DNA from: Sphingomonas lutea
GTDB taxonomy: Bacteria; Pseudomonadota; Alphaproteobacteria; Sphingomonadales; Sphingomonadaceae
Assembly (NCBI RefSeq): GCF_014396785.1
Contig: NZ_CP060718.1
Span: forward strand, 124,001-188,000
Direction: 5' to 3'
DNA length: 64,000 nt
Below the pieces are notes generated by a model. It was not told the origin of the DNA, did not search any database, and saw only the letters and a program-made list of their open reading frames with translations. Below, in pieces: positions 40,337-49,908 of the stretch (positions are counted from its first letter, which is position 1; every line of letters begins with the position of its first letter). The position numbers and the translations under genes are program-made.

Positions 40337-42049
40337 ATGCGCCTGTTGCTCATGCTTTCCGCCGCGCTTGCCTGTCTTGGTGTCGGCGCCGCCGCCCCCG
40401 CCCAGCAACGTGCCCCGCAGACGACGGTTGCGGTCGCGACCCAGCCGTTCGTGATCGCTGCCAATCCCCTCGCAAGCGAAGCCGGCATCAACGTGCTCAA
40501 GCGCGGCGGCAGCGCGGTCGATGCGGCGATTGCGGTGCAGGCGATGCTGTCGCTGGTCGAACCGCAAAGCTCGGGCCTCGGCGGTGGCGCGTTCCTTCAT
40601 TACTATGACGCGCGCACCCAGCGGACGATGGTCTATGACGGGCGTGAAACCGCCCCAGCGCAGGCAACGCCGGGCATGTTCCTCGATTCCGCCGGGCAGC
40701 CGCTGCCGTTCGGCACCGCGGTGCTGAGCGGGCGCGCGACGGGCGTCCCAGGCGCGGTCAAGATGCTGGCGCTGGCGCATCGCGAGCGCGGGCGGCTGCC
40801 GTGGCGAACTCTTTTCGGTGAGGCGGAGCGCACCGCGGCGCAGGGCTTCCTGGTCAGTCCGCGCCTCGCTAAATTGCTGCGCGGCAACTTCGCCGAAAAT
40901 CGCGCGCCCGACGTGATCGCTTATTTCGGCAAGCCCGACGGAACGCGCGTCGACGTCGGCGATCGGCTGCGCAACCCGGCCTATGCCGATTTCCTGCGTC
41001 GCCTCGCCGCGCAGGGCCCGAACGCAATGTATGCCGGATCGACCGCCGCGCGGATCGTCGCGCGCACCCGCGCCGCGCCCCTCGGCGGATTGATGACGTT
41101 GGCCGACCTGGCCAATTACCGCCCGGTCAAGCGCGACAGCCTGTGCCGCCCGGTGCGCACCTACATCATGTGCGTGCCGCCCCCGCCGTCGAGCGGCGTC
41201 GGTTTGCTCCAGCTGATGAAGATGCTCGAGCTGACCGACATCGCGCGGCGCGGGCCGAACGATCCGCAGGCCTGGTTCCTGTTCGCCGAAGCCAGCCGCC
41301 TGATGTACGCCGACCGCGACAAATATGTCGGTGACGTTGCGACGGTGCCCGTCGCCGGGCTGCTTGCGCCCGACTATGTCGCCAGCCGCGCCCGCCTGAT
41401 CGGGACGACCGCCGGCCCACCGCCGCAAGCGGGGACGCCGGCCGGCGCGCTGGTCGCGGGCGTCGACGGCACGCACGAGGTCGCGGGCACGTCGCACTTC
41501 ATCGTCGGCGATGCGCAGGGCAATGTCGTGTCGATGACCACCACGGTCGAATCGATCTTCGGCAGCGGGCGGATGGTCGACGGCTTCTTCCTCAACAACC
41601 AGATGACCGACTTCGCCTTCGCGCCAGTGGATGCGCAGGGGCGCCCCGTGGTCAACGCCGTCGCGCCGGGCAAGCGCCCGCGATCGTCGATGACCCCGGT
41701 GATCCTGCTCACCCCCGACCGCCGCTTCGCGGGTGCGATCGGATCGGCCGGCGGCAATGCGATCCTCGCTTATGTCGGCAAGTCGCTGGTCGGGGCGATC
41801 GACTGGAACCTGCCGATGCAACAGGCGATCGCGCTTCCCAACCTCGTCGCGCGCGGGCCGAACTTCCAGGGCGAGGTGACCAAGTTTTCGCCCGAGCTTC
41901 TCGAAGGCCTGCGTCAGCGCGGGATCGAGCTTCGGCCCGGCCAAGGCGAGGATTCGGGCGTGCACGGCGTGATCATCCGCGGCGGGCGAGTCGATGGCGG
42001 CTTCGATCCGCGGCGCGAGGGCCGGGTGCTGACGCTGCCGCGCCGCTAG
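40337..42049 (+). CDS. ggt: gamma-glutamyltransferase
   Basis: 570 residues, periplasmic. Cleaves or transfers the gamma-glutamyl group of glutathione. Signal peptide (LLLMLSAALACLGVGAAAPA), large-subunit motifs NPLASEAGINVLKRGGSAVDAAIA and PQSSGLGGGAFLHYYD, then the autocatalytic cleavage site GTSHFIVGD with nucleophile Thr385, and the oxyanion motif RPRSSMTPVI and GSAGGNAI. All elements of the Ntn-hydrolase are present. Its stop overlaps the stop of convergent pyrD by 4 bases. Confidence 0.94.
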   Translation: MRLLLMLSAALACLGVGAAAPAQQRAPQTTVAVATQPFVIAANPLASEAGINVLKRGGSAVDAAIAVQAMLSLVEPQSSGLGGGAFLHYYDARTQRTMVYDGRETAPAQATPGMFLDSAGQPLPFGTAVLSGRATGVPGAVKMLALAHRERGRLPWRTLFGEAERTAAQGFLVSPRLAKLLRGNFAENRAPDVIAYFGKPDGTRVDVGDRLRNPAYADFLRRLAAQGPNAMYAGSTAARIVARTRAAPLGGLMTLADLANYRPVKRDSLCRPVRTYIMCVPPPPSSGVGLLQLMKMLELTDIARRGPNDPQAWFLFAEASRLMYADRDKYVGDVATVPVAGLLAPDYVASRARLIGTTAGPPPQAGTPAGALVAGVDGTHEVAGTSHFIVGDAQGNVVSMTTTVESIFGSGRMVDGFFLNNQMTDFAFAPVDAQGRPVVNAVAPGKRPRSSMTPVILLTPDRRFAGAIGSAGGNAILAYVGKSLVGAIDWNLPMQQAIALPNLVARGPNFQGEVTKFSPELLEGLRQRGIELRPGQGEDSGVHGVIIRGGRVDGGFDPRREGRVLTLPRR

Positions 42050-43077
42050 GCGCTGGTGCCGACGGCGTCGGCGATCGTCGCGAATTCCGAAACACGCAGC
42101 CGCGCGGCGAGCCCGCGCACGATGCGCTGGGCGATGCGCGGGCCTTCATAGACCATCGCGCTATAGAGCTGGATCAGGCTCGCCCCGGCGCAGATCCGCT
42201 CCCACGCATCTTCCGCCGTCGCAATCCCGCCGACGCCGACCAAGGGGATTTCCCCCCCGCTCGCCGCTCGGAAGGCGCGCAACGCCTCGAGCGCGAGCGG
42301 CTTGAGCGGGCGTCCGGACAACCCGCCCTCCTCCCGCGCGAACCGCGATTTCAGCGGCGGCCGCGACAGCGTCGTATTGCCGACGATGAGAGCGGCGATC
42401 TTGTGATCGATGGCGGCGCGCACGATCCGTTCGGGATCGCCGGGCGCGAAATCGGGCGCGACCTTGAGGAAGATCGGCTTGCGCACCCCGACGGCCCGGA
42501 CGGCGGCAAGCAGATCTTCGAGCGCGCCCTGGTCCTGAAGCCCGCGCAGGCCTGGGGTGTTGGGTGAGCTGATGTTGATCGTCATATAGCGCGCGACCGG
42601 CGCCATCGCGCGGACGCCGCGGACATAATCGGCGATCCGGTCCGCACTGTCCTTGTTCGCCCCGACGTTGACGCCGATGATCTCGCTACGGTGGGCGCAT
42701 TCGCGCAGGCGGCCAAAGGCAGCGGGCTGGCCGTCGTTGTTGAAGCCGAGCCGGTTGATGACCCCGCGGTCCTCGGCCAGCCGGAACACGCGCGGGCGCG
42801 GATTGCCGGCCTGGGGCAGCGGCGTCACCGTTCCCACCTCGACGAAGCCGAAACCGAGCGACAGCATCTGCTCGGGCACCTCGGCATTCTTGTCGAACCC
42901 CGCGGCGAGCCCGACCGGCGAGGGGAAGTCGAGACCCGCGACGCGCGTGTGCAGCGACGCCGGCACCGGCGGCGGCGCGTGCGTCGGCATCAGCTTGAGC
43001 GCGGCGATGGTCGCGCGGTGCGCCGTTTCGGCATCGAGTGCGAAGGCGAACGGGCGAAGGAATGGGTAGAGGTGCAT
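42046..43077 (-). CDS. pyrD: dihydroorotate dehydrogenase (quinone)
   Basis: 343 residues, class 2 membrane-associated enzyme that oxidises dihydroorotate to orotate with quinone as acceptor. Seen: N-terminal amphipathic helix, PVGLAAGFDKNAEVPEQ, GVINRLGFNNDG, NISSPNTPGLRGLQ (FMN and substrate) and VGVGGIATAEDAWE. ATG 43077 is preceded by GGGGGAG, which lies in the arm of the family F repeat, so the repeat seems to supply its ribosome site. Divergent from the suf operon. Confidence 0.95.
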   Translation of the reverse strand: MHLYPFLRPFAFALDAETAHRATIAALKLMPTHAPPPVPASLHTRVAGLDFPSPVGLAAGFDKNAEVPEQMLSLGFGFVEVGTVTPLPQAGNPRPRVFRLAEDRGVINRLGFNNDGQPAAFGRLRECAHRSEIIGVNVGANKDSADRIADYVRGVRAMAPVARYMTINISSPNTPGLRGLQDQGALEDLLAAVRAVGVRKPIFLKVAPDFAPGDPERIVRAAIDHKIAALIVGNTTLSRPPLKSRFAREEGGLSGRPLKPLALEALRAFRAASGGEIPLVGVGGIATAEDAWERICAGASLIQLYSAMVYEGPRIAQRIVRGLAARLRVSEFATIADAVGTSA

Positions 43078-43082
43078 TTAGC

Positions 43083-43186
43083 TCTCCCCCTCGATGGGGA
43101 AGGGTTGAGTGGGGGTGAACTCCGACATCGGGCGCGCCTTACGACGAACCTCACCCCACCCCAACCCCTCCCCATCAAGGGGAGGG
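43083..43186. repeat. palindromic repeat family F
   Basis: About 104 bp: left arm from 43083 (CTCCCCCTCGATGGGGAAGG, then GTTGAGTGGGGGTGA) and right arm TCACCCCACCCCAACCCC...AAGGGGAGG. It lies in the divergent promoter region of pyrD and the suf operon. Its left arm carries the pyrD ribosome site. Confidence 0.85.
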
Positions 43187-43215
43187 GCGCGGTTGCGAAT
43201 CCTTCAGCGACACCC

Positions 43216-43242
43216 TAAATCGGACTGGAAAGCTCCGAATTA
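43216..43242. promoter_or_regulatory. candidate Rrf2 operator upstream of suf
   Basis: Imperfect 9-9-9 palindrome TAAATCGGA-CTGGAAAGC-TCCGAATTA ending 3 bases before the rrf2 ATG. Position and symmetry fit an autoregulatory site for the Fe-S regulator. It leaves no room for a normal Shine-Dalgarno, so the first gene may be translated weakly or from a leaderless mRNA. Confidence 0.45.
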
Positions 43243-43245
43243 GAT

Positions 43246-43646
43246 ATGCGCCTGTCCCATCTCGCCGATTATGCGGTCGTGCTGATGACCGCTGCCGCTC
43301 GCCGGCCCGCGGCCGCGCGCCTGAGCGCGACCGAGCTGGCCCAGGAGACTGGCGTGCCACTCCCGACCGCGCAGAAACTGATGGGCCAGCTCGCAACGTG
43401 CGGGCTGCTGACCAGCGCGCGCGGCGCCGGTGGAGGCTTCACGCTGGCGCGGCCGGCCGCGGAGATCAGCCTCGCCGACATCGTCGAGGCGGTCGAGGGG
43501 CCGATCGCAATGACGGTCTGTTCCGGCCTTGAGGGCGCGTCGGATTGCGCGCTTGACGCGCATTGCCGGGTCAAGCCGCACATGGGCGTGGTCGGAAATG
43601 CGGTGCGCGGCGCGCTCGGCGCGGTTTCGCTGACGGAGCTGTCGCG

Positions 43647-43650
<4 letters not shown>
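43246..43650 (+). CDS. Rrf2 family regulator of the suf operon
   Basis: 134 residues, IscR/SufR-like winged-helix protein that senses Fe-S cluster supply. Seen: [19 protein letters not shown], the helix-turn-helix [19 protein letters not shown], wing GGGFTLARP, and Cys92, Cys101 and Cys107 in the place of the IscR cluster ligands. First gene of the suf operon, overlapping sufB by ATGA. It probably represses the operon when loaded with a cluster. A candidate palindromic operator sits at its start. Confidence 0.9.
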
Positions 43651-45118
<1,468 letters not shown>

Positions 45119-45122
<4 letters not shown>

Positions 45123-45376
45123 GCTTGCTCGGACTCGCTTTTGCTGCGGCCGTTTCCGGCGCCGAGCCGTGTTCCGCGGTGCGGCGTGAGCAGGCAGCTT
45201 TCACCGCCAAGATATTCGACCGTATGGAGCGCATGAATCGCGATCTCCGCCGACCAGATGGATCGCAACGCCCCCTGACCGCCGCTCAGCGTAAGGAATT
45301 TGCCGGCGTGGAGGCCGAAGTCGAAGCATTCATCGACCGGTTCAACACGCGCTTGAACCAATGCCGGGAAAATTGA
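45119..45376 (+). CDS. small exported protein inside the suf operon (unknown)
   Basis: 85 residues. Short signal-like N-terminus ([15 protein letters not shown]), then an all-helical charged mature part with two Cys, one near the start ([10 protein letters not shown]) and one near the end (LNQCREN). I do not recognise a family. Its ATG overlaps the sufB stop (ATGA), so it is coupled to sufB and cotranscribed. sufC starts 9 bases later. Base composition is like the neighbours. Whether it is made, exported or acts in Fe-S assembly is unknown. Confidence 0.7.
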
Positions 45377-45384
45377 ACTTAAAC

Positions 45385-46194
45385 ATGCTCGAAATCACCA
45401 ACCTCCACGCGTCCGTCGCCGACAAGCCGATCCTGAAGGGCGTTTCGCTGCACGTGCCTGCGGGCGAGGTGCATGCGATCATGGGGCCGAACGGGTCGGG
45501 TAAGTCGACGCTGGCTTATGTGCTCGCGGGGCGGCCGGGGTATGATGTGACGGAGGGGTCGGTGATGTTCCGTCACCCCGGCGAAGGCCGGGGCCCAGCG
45601 CAACAAGAAAAACTGGATCCCGGCCTTCGCCGGGATGACGAGTTGGATCTGCTGTCTCTCGAACCGCACGAGCGCGCGGCCGCCGGGCTGTTCTTGGGCT
45701 TCCAATATCCGGTCGAGATTCCCGGCGTGTCGTATCTGCAATTCCTGCGCGAAAGCCTCAATGCGCAGCGGCGTTCGCGCGGCGAGGCCGATCTCAGCGG
45801 CGCTGAATTCATCAAGCTTGCGCGCGGCCAGGCCGAGGCGCTGGGCATGGACATCGAGATGCTCAAGCGGCCGGTCAACGTCGGCTTTTCGGGTGGCGAG
45901 AAGAAGCGCGCCGAGATGGTCCAGATGGGCATCATGCAACCCAAGTTCGCATTGCTCGACGAGACCGACAGCGGGCTCGACATCGACGCGCTGCGCATCG
46001 TCGGCGAAGGCATCAACCGCATCATGCGCAGCGCCGACAAGGGCGTGCTTCTGATCACCCATTACGAGCGCCTGCTCGAGCATGTCCGCCCCGACCGCGT
46101 GCACGTGCTGCAGGCCGGGCGGATCACGCGTTCGGGCGGGATCGAACTGGCCCGCGACCTCGAGCGCGCGGGCTATGTCGAGGCGGTCGCGTGA
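45385..46194 (+). CDS. sufC: Fe-S assembly ATPase SufC carrying an inserted repeat
   Basis: ABC-type ATPase subunit of SufBCD, 269 residues. Walker A IMGPNGSGKSTLAYVL, Q-loop GFQYPVEIPGVSYLQFL, signature GFSGGEKKRAEM, Walker B FALLDETDSGLDID and the H-loop ITHYERLL are all intact. Between Walker A and the Q-loop, about 23 residues are encoded by a palindromic repeat (HPGEGRGPAQQEKLDPGLRRDD), absent from ordinary SufC, where the text runs roughly FRGEDLLSLEP. The insertion keeps the frame. ATG 45385 gives the usual MLEITNLHA start. The stop overlaps the next GTG start. Confidence 0.94.
   Translation: MLEITNLHASVADKPILKGVSLHVPAGEVHAIMGPNGSGKSTLAYVLAGRPGYDVTEGSVMFRHPGEGRGPAQQEKLDPGLRRDDELDLLSLEPHERAAAGLFLGFQYPVEIPGVSYLQFLRESLNAQRRSRGEADLSGAEFIKLARGQAEALGMDIEMLKRPVNVGFSGGEKKRAEMVQMGIMQPKFALLDETDSGLDIDALRIVGEGINRIMRSADKGVLLITHYERLLEHVRPDRVHVLQAGRITRSGGIELARDLERAGYVEAVA
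45571..45640. repeat. palindromic repeat family E inside sufC
   Basis: 70 bp with arms CGTCACCCCGGCGAAGGCCGGGGCC / GGATCCCGGCCTTCGCCGGGATGACG. Elements of this sequence are usually intergenic in sphingomonads and other alphaproteobacteria. Here it is translated as part of SufC. Confidence 0.9.
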
Positions 46195-46490
46195 CCGCTT
46201 TCTGGATCGTCGTCGCCAGCCTGGCGATCATTCTTCTCGCGGGGTCGGCACGCCACAATGCCGGCCGCGCGCTGACCGACATCACGGTCTTGGTCGGGAT
46301 GTTTGCGCTGCTGGCGATCGGCAACCTGCTGCTCGGCACAATGTTCGATACCGGCGACGCCGCGTGGACGATCGCGGCCGTCGTTGCCGGTGGTTTCGCG
46401 CTCGATGCGATCTACGGCTATATGGCGCCGCAGCGAAAGCGCCGCCGCGATCGCGCGCTGCGCGATTTCTGGCATCGGCGGCGCGCATGA
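46191..46490 (+). CDS. small membrane protein inside the suf operon (unknown)
   Basis: 99 residues with three hydrophobic segments (FWIVVASLAIILLAGSA, ITVLVGMFALLAIGNLLLG, AAWTIAAVVAGGFALDAIYG) and a strongly basic C-terminal tail (RKRRRDRALRDFWHRRR), so probably an inner-membrane protein with a cytoplasmic tail. No family recognised. GTG 46191 overlaps the sufC stop (GTGA), and its own stop overlaps the sufD ATG (ATGA). It is therefore fully embedded in the suf operon. Confidence 0.72.
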   Translation: MTAFWIVVASLAIILLAGSARHNAGRALTDITVLVGMFALLAIGNLLLGTMFDTGDAAWTIAAVVAGGFALDAIYGYMAPQRKRRRDRALRDFWHRRRA

Positions 46491-47227
46491 CGGCGCCCTT
46501 CCCAAGCCGCAAGCAGGAGGCGTGGCGCTATGCCGACCTCGATGCGCTGAAGCCTGTGTGGGATCAGCTCGGCGATGTCGCGACGCTGACCGTCGGCGCG
46601 GGCGAAACGCTGGAGCAAGTCTGGCTGCCGAGCGGCGATGACGTACAGGTCCGGCGCGTCCGAATGACACTTGACGACGGCGCGCGCGCGCGGATCTTCG
46701 CGCTCAATGTCGCGCCGGTTTACGGGCGGATCGAGCTTGAGGTGACGCTTGGCGAGGGCGCGGACTTCGAGCTTTACGCCGCGAACATTGGCGGCGGGAT
46801 ATCGACCAACGAAGTCGTCACCCACGTGCGCCATCTGGGCGAGCGCGGCCGATCGCGGCAGGTGATCCGCAGCGTGCCTGGGCACAAGGCGGTCGGATCC
46901 TACCTCGGCAAGGTCGAAGTTGCGCGCGGCGCGCAGCAAACCGACGGCGAGCAGTCGGTCAAGGCGATGCTGCTCGATCGCGGCGCGACTGCGAATTGCA
47001 AGCCCGAGCTCGAAATCTACGCCGACGACGTCAAATGCGCACACGGCGCGAGCATTGGCGAGCTGGACGCGATGCAATTATTCTATGCGCAGAGCCGCGG
47101 GCTCGATCCGGCGGGCGCGCGTGCGCTGCTGCTCGAAGGGTTCGTGATGGATCTGTGGGACAGCGCCAGCGACGGCGATGCGATCCGCAATGCGGCGCGC
47201 GCTGCGCTGCACCGGATTGTCGCATGA
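46487..47227 (+). CDS. sufD: SufD family Fe-S assembly protein, short form
   Basis: 246 residues, SufB paralogue of the SufBC2D complex. Seen: PFPSRKQEAWRYADLDALKP opening, the beta-helix body and the C-terminal core CAHGASIGELDAMQLFYAQSRGLDPAGARALLLEGF. E. coli SufD is 423 residues; the shorter N-terminal region seen here is usual for sphingomonads as far as I recall. ATG 46487 overlaps the stop of the small membrane protein. Followed by a family C repeat before sufS. Confidence 0.93.
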   Translation: MTAPFPSRKQEAWRYADLDALKPVWDQLGDVATLTVGAGETLEQVWLPSGDDVQVRRVRMTLDDGARARIFALNVAPVYGRIELEVTLGEGADFELYAANIGGGISTNEVVTHVRHLGERGRSRQVIRSVPGHKAVGSYLGKVEVARGAQQTDGEQSVKAMLLDRGATANCKPELEIYADDVKCAHGASIGELDAMQLFYAQSRGLDPAGARALLLEGFVMDLWDSASDGDAIRNAARAALHRIVA

Positions 47228-47243
47228 AGCGGCAACGCACATT

Positions 47244-47335
47244 CGTCCGTCCTGAGCGAGGCGCGCAGCGCGTAGTCGAAGGGCTCTCGGCTCGCACGTC
47301 GGCGCAGCGCCCTTCGACTTCGCTCAGGACGAACG
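47244..47335. repeat. palindromic repeat family C, copy 2
   Basis: CGTCCGTCCTGAGCG...CGCTCAGGACGAACG with nested CGTAGTCGAAGGG / CCCTTCGACTTCG, about 92 bp, between sufD and sufS within the operon. GGGAG follows it and may serve sufS. Confidence 0.85.
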
Positions 47336-47351
47336 AGGTTGGGAGAGCGGC

Positions 47352-48542
47352 ATGAACGCGCCCATTCGCATCACATCGACCCTGAACGTCCGCGCGCAGT
47401 TTCCGGCGATCGAGAATTGGCATTATCTCGACAGCGCCGCGACCGCGCAGAAGCCGCAGGCCGTGATCGACGCGATCACCAACGCGTACGCGCGCGACTA
47501 CGCAACCGTGCACCGCGGCGTGTACCAGCGCTCGTCGGAGATGACCGGCCGTTACGAGGCGGCGCGCGAGGCGGCGGCAGCGCTGATCGGCGGCAAGCCC
47601 GCGCAAACCGTCTTCACCCGCGGCGCGACCGAGGCGATCAACTTGGTCGCCTACACATTGCCGCGCGAAGGGCGACGCCGCGTGCTGGTGTCGACGCTGG
47701 AGCATCACAGCAACATCGTGCCGTGGCAGCTCGCGGGCTTCCAGGTTGATGCCGTGCCGCTCACCGATGATGGGCAGATCGACCTCGACGCCGCCGAGGA
47801 CATGCTGACCAACGAGCATTTGATCGTCGCCTTTGCGCATGTGTCCAACGCGCTCGGTTCGATCCTCGATGCGAAGCGCGCGGCGGAGATCGCACATGCC
47901 AAGGGCGCCTATCTGCTGCTGGATGGCTGCCAGGCGGTGGCGCGCCTGCCGGTCGATGTCGCCGCGCTCGGCTGCGACTTCTACGCGTATTCGGGTCATA
48001 AGCTCTACGGCCCGACCGGCATCGGCGTCCTGTGGGGTTGCCCCGACCTGATGAAGACCATGCCGCCGTGGCAGGGCGGCGGCGCGATGATCGACCGCGT
48101 GACGTTCGAGTCGACGACCTATGCCGATCCGCCGCAGCGGTTTGAGGCAGGGACGCCGCACATCGTCGGCGCGGTTGGCCTCCACGCGGCGATCGACTGG
48201 ATCACGAACATCGGCCTCGACGCGGTGCACGCGCATGAGGCGGCGCTGGTCGCCGAATGCCGCGCGGCGTTGGCGGGCATCGACGGGGTGACGCTCTACG
48301 GGCCGGAAGCGAGCGCCGGAATCGTCAGCTTCAACGTCGATGGGGTGCATGCGCATGACGTCGCCACCATATTGGATGATGCGGGCGTCGCCGTTCGCGC
48401 CGGGCACCATTGCGCACAGCCGCTGATGGACTCGCTTGGCATTGCGGCGACCGCGCGCGCCAGTTTTGCCGCGCATAGCGACAGCAGCGACATTGCCGCG
48501 CTGGTGCGCGGGATTGAACAAGTGAAGCGGATTTTCACATGA
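47352..48542 (+). CDS. sufS: cysteine desulfurase SufS
   Basis: 396 residues, PLP enzyme that takes sulfur from cysteine for cluster assembly. Seen: YLDSAATAQKP opening, NEHLIVAFAHVSNALG, PLP Lys217 in YSGHKLYGPTGIGVLWG, and the persulfide Cys354 in RAGHHCAQPLM (type II desulfurase loop). ATG 47352 follows GGGAGAGCGGC just after a family C repeat. The stop overlaps the sufT start (ATGA). Confidence 0.95.
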   Translation: MNAPIRITSTLNVRAQFPAIENWHYLDSAATAQKPQAVIDAITNAYARDYATVHRGVYQRSSEMTGRYEAAREAAAALIGGKPAQTVFTRGATEAINLVAYTLPREGRRRVLVSTLEHHSNIVPWQLAGFQVDAVPLTDDGQIDLDAAEDMLTNEHLIVAFAHVSNALGSILDAKRAAEIAHAKGAYLLLDGCQAVARLPVDVAALGCDFYAYSGHKLYGPTGIGVLWGCPDLMKTMPPWQGGGAMIDRVTFESTTYADPPQRFEAGTPHIVGAVGLHAAIDWITNIGLDAVHAHEAALVAECRAALAGIDGVTLYGPEASAGIVSFNVDGVHAHDVATILDDAGVAVRAGHHCAQPLMDSLGIAATARASFAAHSDSSDIAALVRGIEQVKRIFT

Positions 48543-48997
48543 ACGAGGAGCGCAAGATCGAGACCGAGGAAGTCGAGGCGGTGACGCCGCCGCCGCGCGC
48601 CCGCGTCACCGAGACGTTCGAGCGCAAGCGCGATTATCTGACGGGCTTCCTTGCGGGCGAGACCGAGACCCAGCCGGGCGGATCGGCCGGCAATGAGGAA
48701 TTGCGCGATACGGTGATCGCGGCGCTGAAATCGATCTACGATCCGGAAATCCCGGTCGACATCTATGAGCTCGGACTGATCTACGATGTCGAGATCAGCG
48801 AGGATGGCGATGCTTTGGTGACAATGACTCTGACCACGCCGCATTGCCCGGTCGCGGAAAGCCTGCCGCAGGAAGTCGAGCTGCGCGTGCTGTCGGTGCC
48901 CGGGATCCGCGATTCGGAAGTGAAACTGGTGTGGGACCCGCCGTGGGATCCGTCGAAGATGAGCGACGAAGCGCGACTTGAATTGGGGATGCTGTGA
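48539..48997 (+). CDS. sufT: SUF system protein SufT (DUF59/MIP18 family)
   Basis: 152 residues. A variable charged N-terminal region (about 1-50), then a DUF59 domain: VIAALKSIYDPEIPVDIYELGLIYDVEI, TLTTPHCPVAESLPQEVELRV with the conserved Cys, and the typical end VKLVWDPPWDPSKMSDEARLELGM. SufT-type proteins help mature Fe-S proteins when demand is high. Overlaps sufS by 4 bases. A family B repeat separates it from sufA. Confidence 0.92.
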   Translation: MNEERKIETEEVEAVTPPPRARVTETFERKRDYLTGFLAGETETQPGGSAGNEELRDTVIAALKSIYDPEIPVDIYELGLIYDVEISEDGDALVTMTLTTPHCPVAESLPQEVELRVLSVPGIRDSEVKLVWDPPWDPSKMSDEARLELGML

Positions 48998-49023
48998 TCC
49001 TTCGTCATCGCAACCCCGTAAGC

Positions 49024-49106
49024 CCGCTCATCCTGAGTAGCGCCAAAGGCGCGTATCGAAGGACCGTGCTTCGATACGCCGCTTCGCGGCTACTCAGCAT
49101 GAGCGG
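49024..49106. repeat. palindromic repeat family B, copy 2
   Basis: CCGCTCATCCTGAGTAGC...GCTACTCAGCATGAGCGG with inner CGTATCGAAGGA...CTTCGATACG, about 83 bp, between sufT and sufA. GGGAG just after it may serve sufA. Confidence 0.85.
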
Positions 49107-49120
49107 ATTGGGAGCGTAAG

Positions 49121-49477
49121 ATGAACATTGAAAGCCGTCGCCCCAGACCTGCCGCGATCACCCTCACCCCGCGCGCCGAAGCGCGCATCGCCGAGCTGAT
49201 GGCGCGTGCGCCCGAGGGCGCGATCGGGGTCAAGCTGTCGACCCCGCGACGCGGCTGTTCGGGCCTCGCTTATTCGGTCGATTATGTGAACGAGGCGCAG
49301 GCGTTCGACGAGAAGATCGCGACGCCGGGCGGCGACTTCTACGTCGACGGCGCGTCGGTGCTGTACCTGGTCGGATCGACGATGGACTGGGTCGAGGACG
49401 ATTTCGCCGCCGGCTTCACGTTCGAAAATCCCAACGCCAAGGGTGCCTGCGGCTGCGGCGAGAGCTTTACCGTTTGA
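49121..49477 (+). CDS. sufA: Fe-S carrier SufA (HesB/IscA family)
   Basis: 118 residues, A-type carrier that passes clusters to target proteins. Three ligand Cys are present: Cys46 (RRGCSGLAY), Cys110 and Cys112 (KGACGCGESF), the family's C-x(n)-CxC pattern. Fold landmarks LTPRAEARIAELMARAP and FVD-like FYVDGASVLYLVGSTMDWVED are typical. Last Fe-S gene of the cluster. Its stop overlaps the TTG start of a GNAT gene. Confidence 0.94.
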   Translation: MNIESRRPRPAAITLTPRAEARIAELMARAPEGAIGVKLSTPRRGCSGLAYSVDYVNEAQAFDEKIATPGGDFYVDGASVLYLVGSTMDWVEDDFAAGFTFENPNAKGACGCGESFTV

Positions 49478-49908
49478 TCGTCCGGCGGGCGACCGTCGCC
49501 GACTTTCCGGCATGGGCCGAGATGCTGGCCGCGCTGCACGGCGACATTGCGGATTTCGCGGCGGAACTGCCGGTCTTCACCGCGCTCGACCAGCCTTATG
49601 TCGGGTTCATCGCTTTTGACGGCGACGCAGCCATCGGCATGATCGACGCGCGCGAACGCAATTTTGCGGAAGGGGCGCCGAACCTGCGCGCGGCTTATGT
49701 CGAGGATTTGTGGGTCGCACCATCCCATCGCGGGCGCGGCATTGCGCGCCTGCTGCTCGACGCGGTCGAGCAATGGGCGCGCGATCAGGGGCTCGAATGG
49801 CTCGGCTCGGATGCGCTGATCGACAATGAGGCCAGCCACGCCTGGCACCGCGCGGCAGGCTTCACGGAGATCGAGCGGCTGGTCGTCTTCGGCAAGCCGC
49901 TCGACTGA
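49474..49908 (+). CDS. GNAT family N-acetyltransferase
   Basis: 144 residues. Seen: IVRRATVADFPAWAEMLAALH opening, YVEDLWVAPSHRGRGIARLLLDAVEQWA (acetyl-CoA pyrophosphate loop RGRGIA) and ALIDNEASHAWHRAAGFTEIERLVVFGKPL, the layout of aminoglycoside 6'-acetyltransferase-type GNATs. The substrate is not evident. Start TTG 49474 overlaps the sufA stop. Downstream on the opposite strand is the autotransporter, one base after the stop. Confidence 0.86.
   Translation: MIVRRATVADFPAWAEMLAALHGDIADFAAELPVFTALDQPYVGFIAFDGDAAIGMIDARERNFAEGAPNLRAAYVEDLWVAPSHRGRGIARLLLDAVEQWARDQGLEWLGSDALIDNEASHAWHRAAGFTEIERLVVFGKPLD

Noticed and set aside
40241..41965. N-terminal extension of the acyl-CoA ligase frame across ggt
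   Set aside because: The family starts at the Met at 40240. The extension is antisense to a complete gamma-glutamyltransferase.
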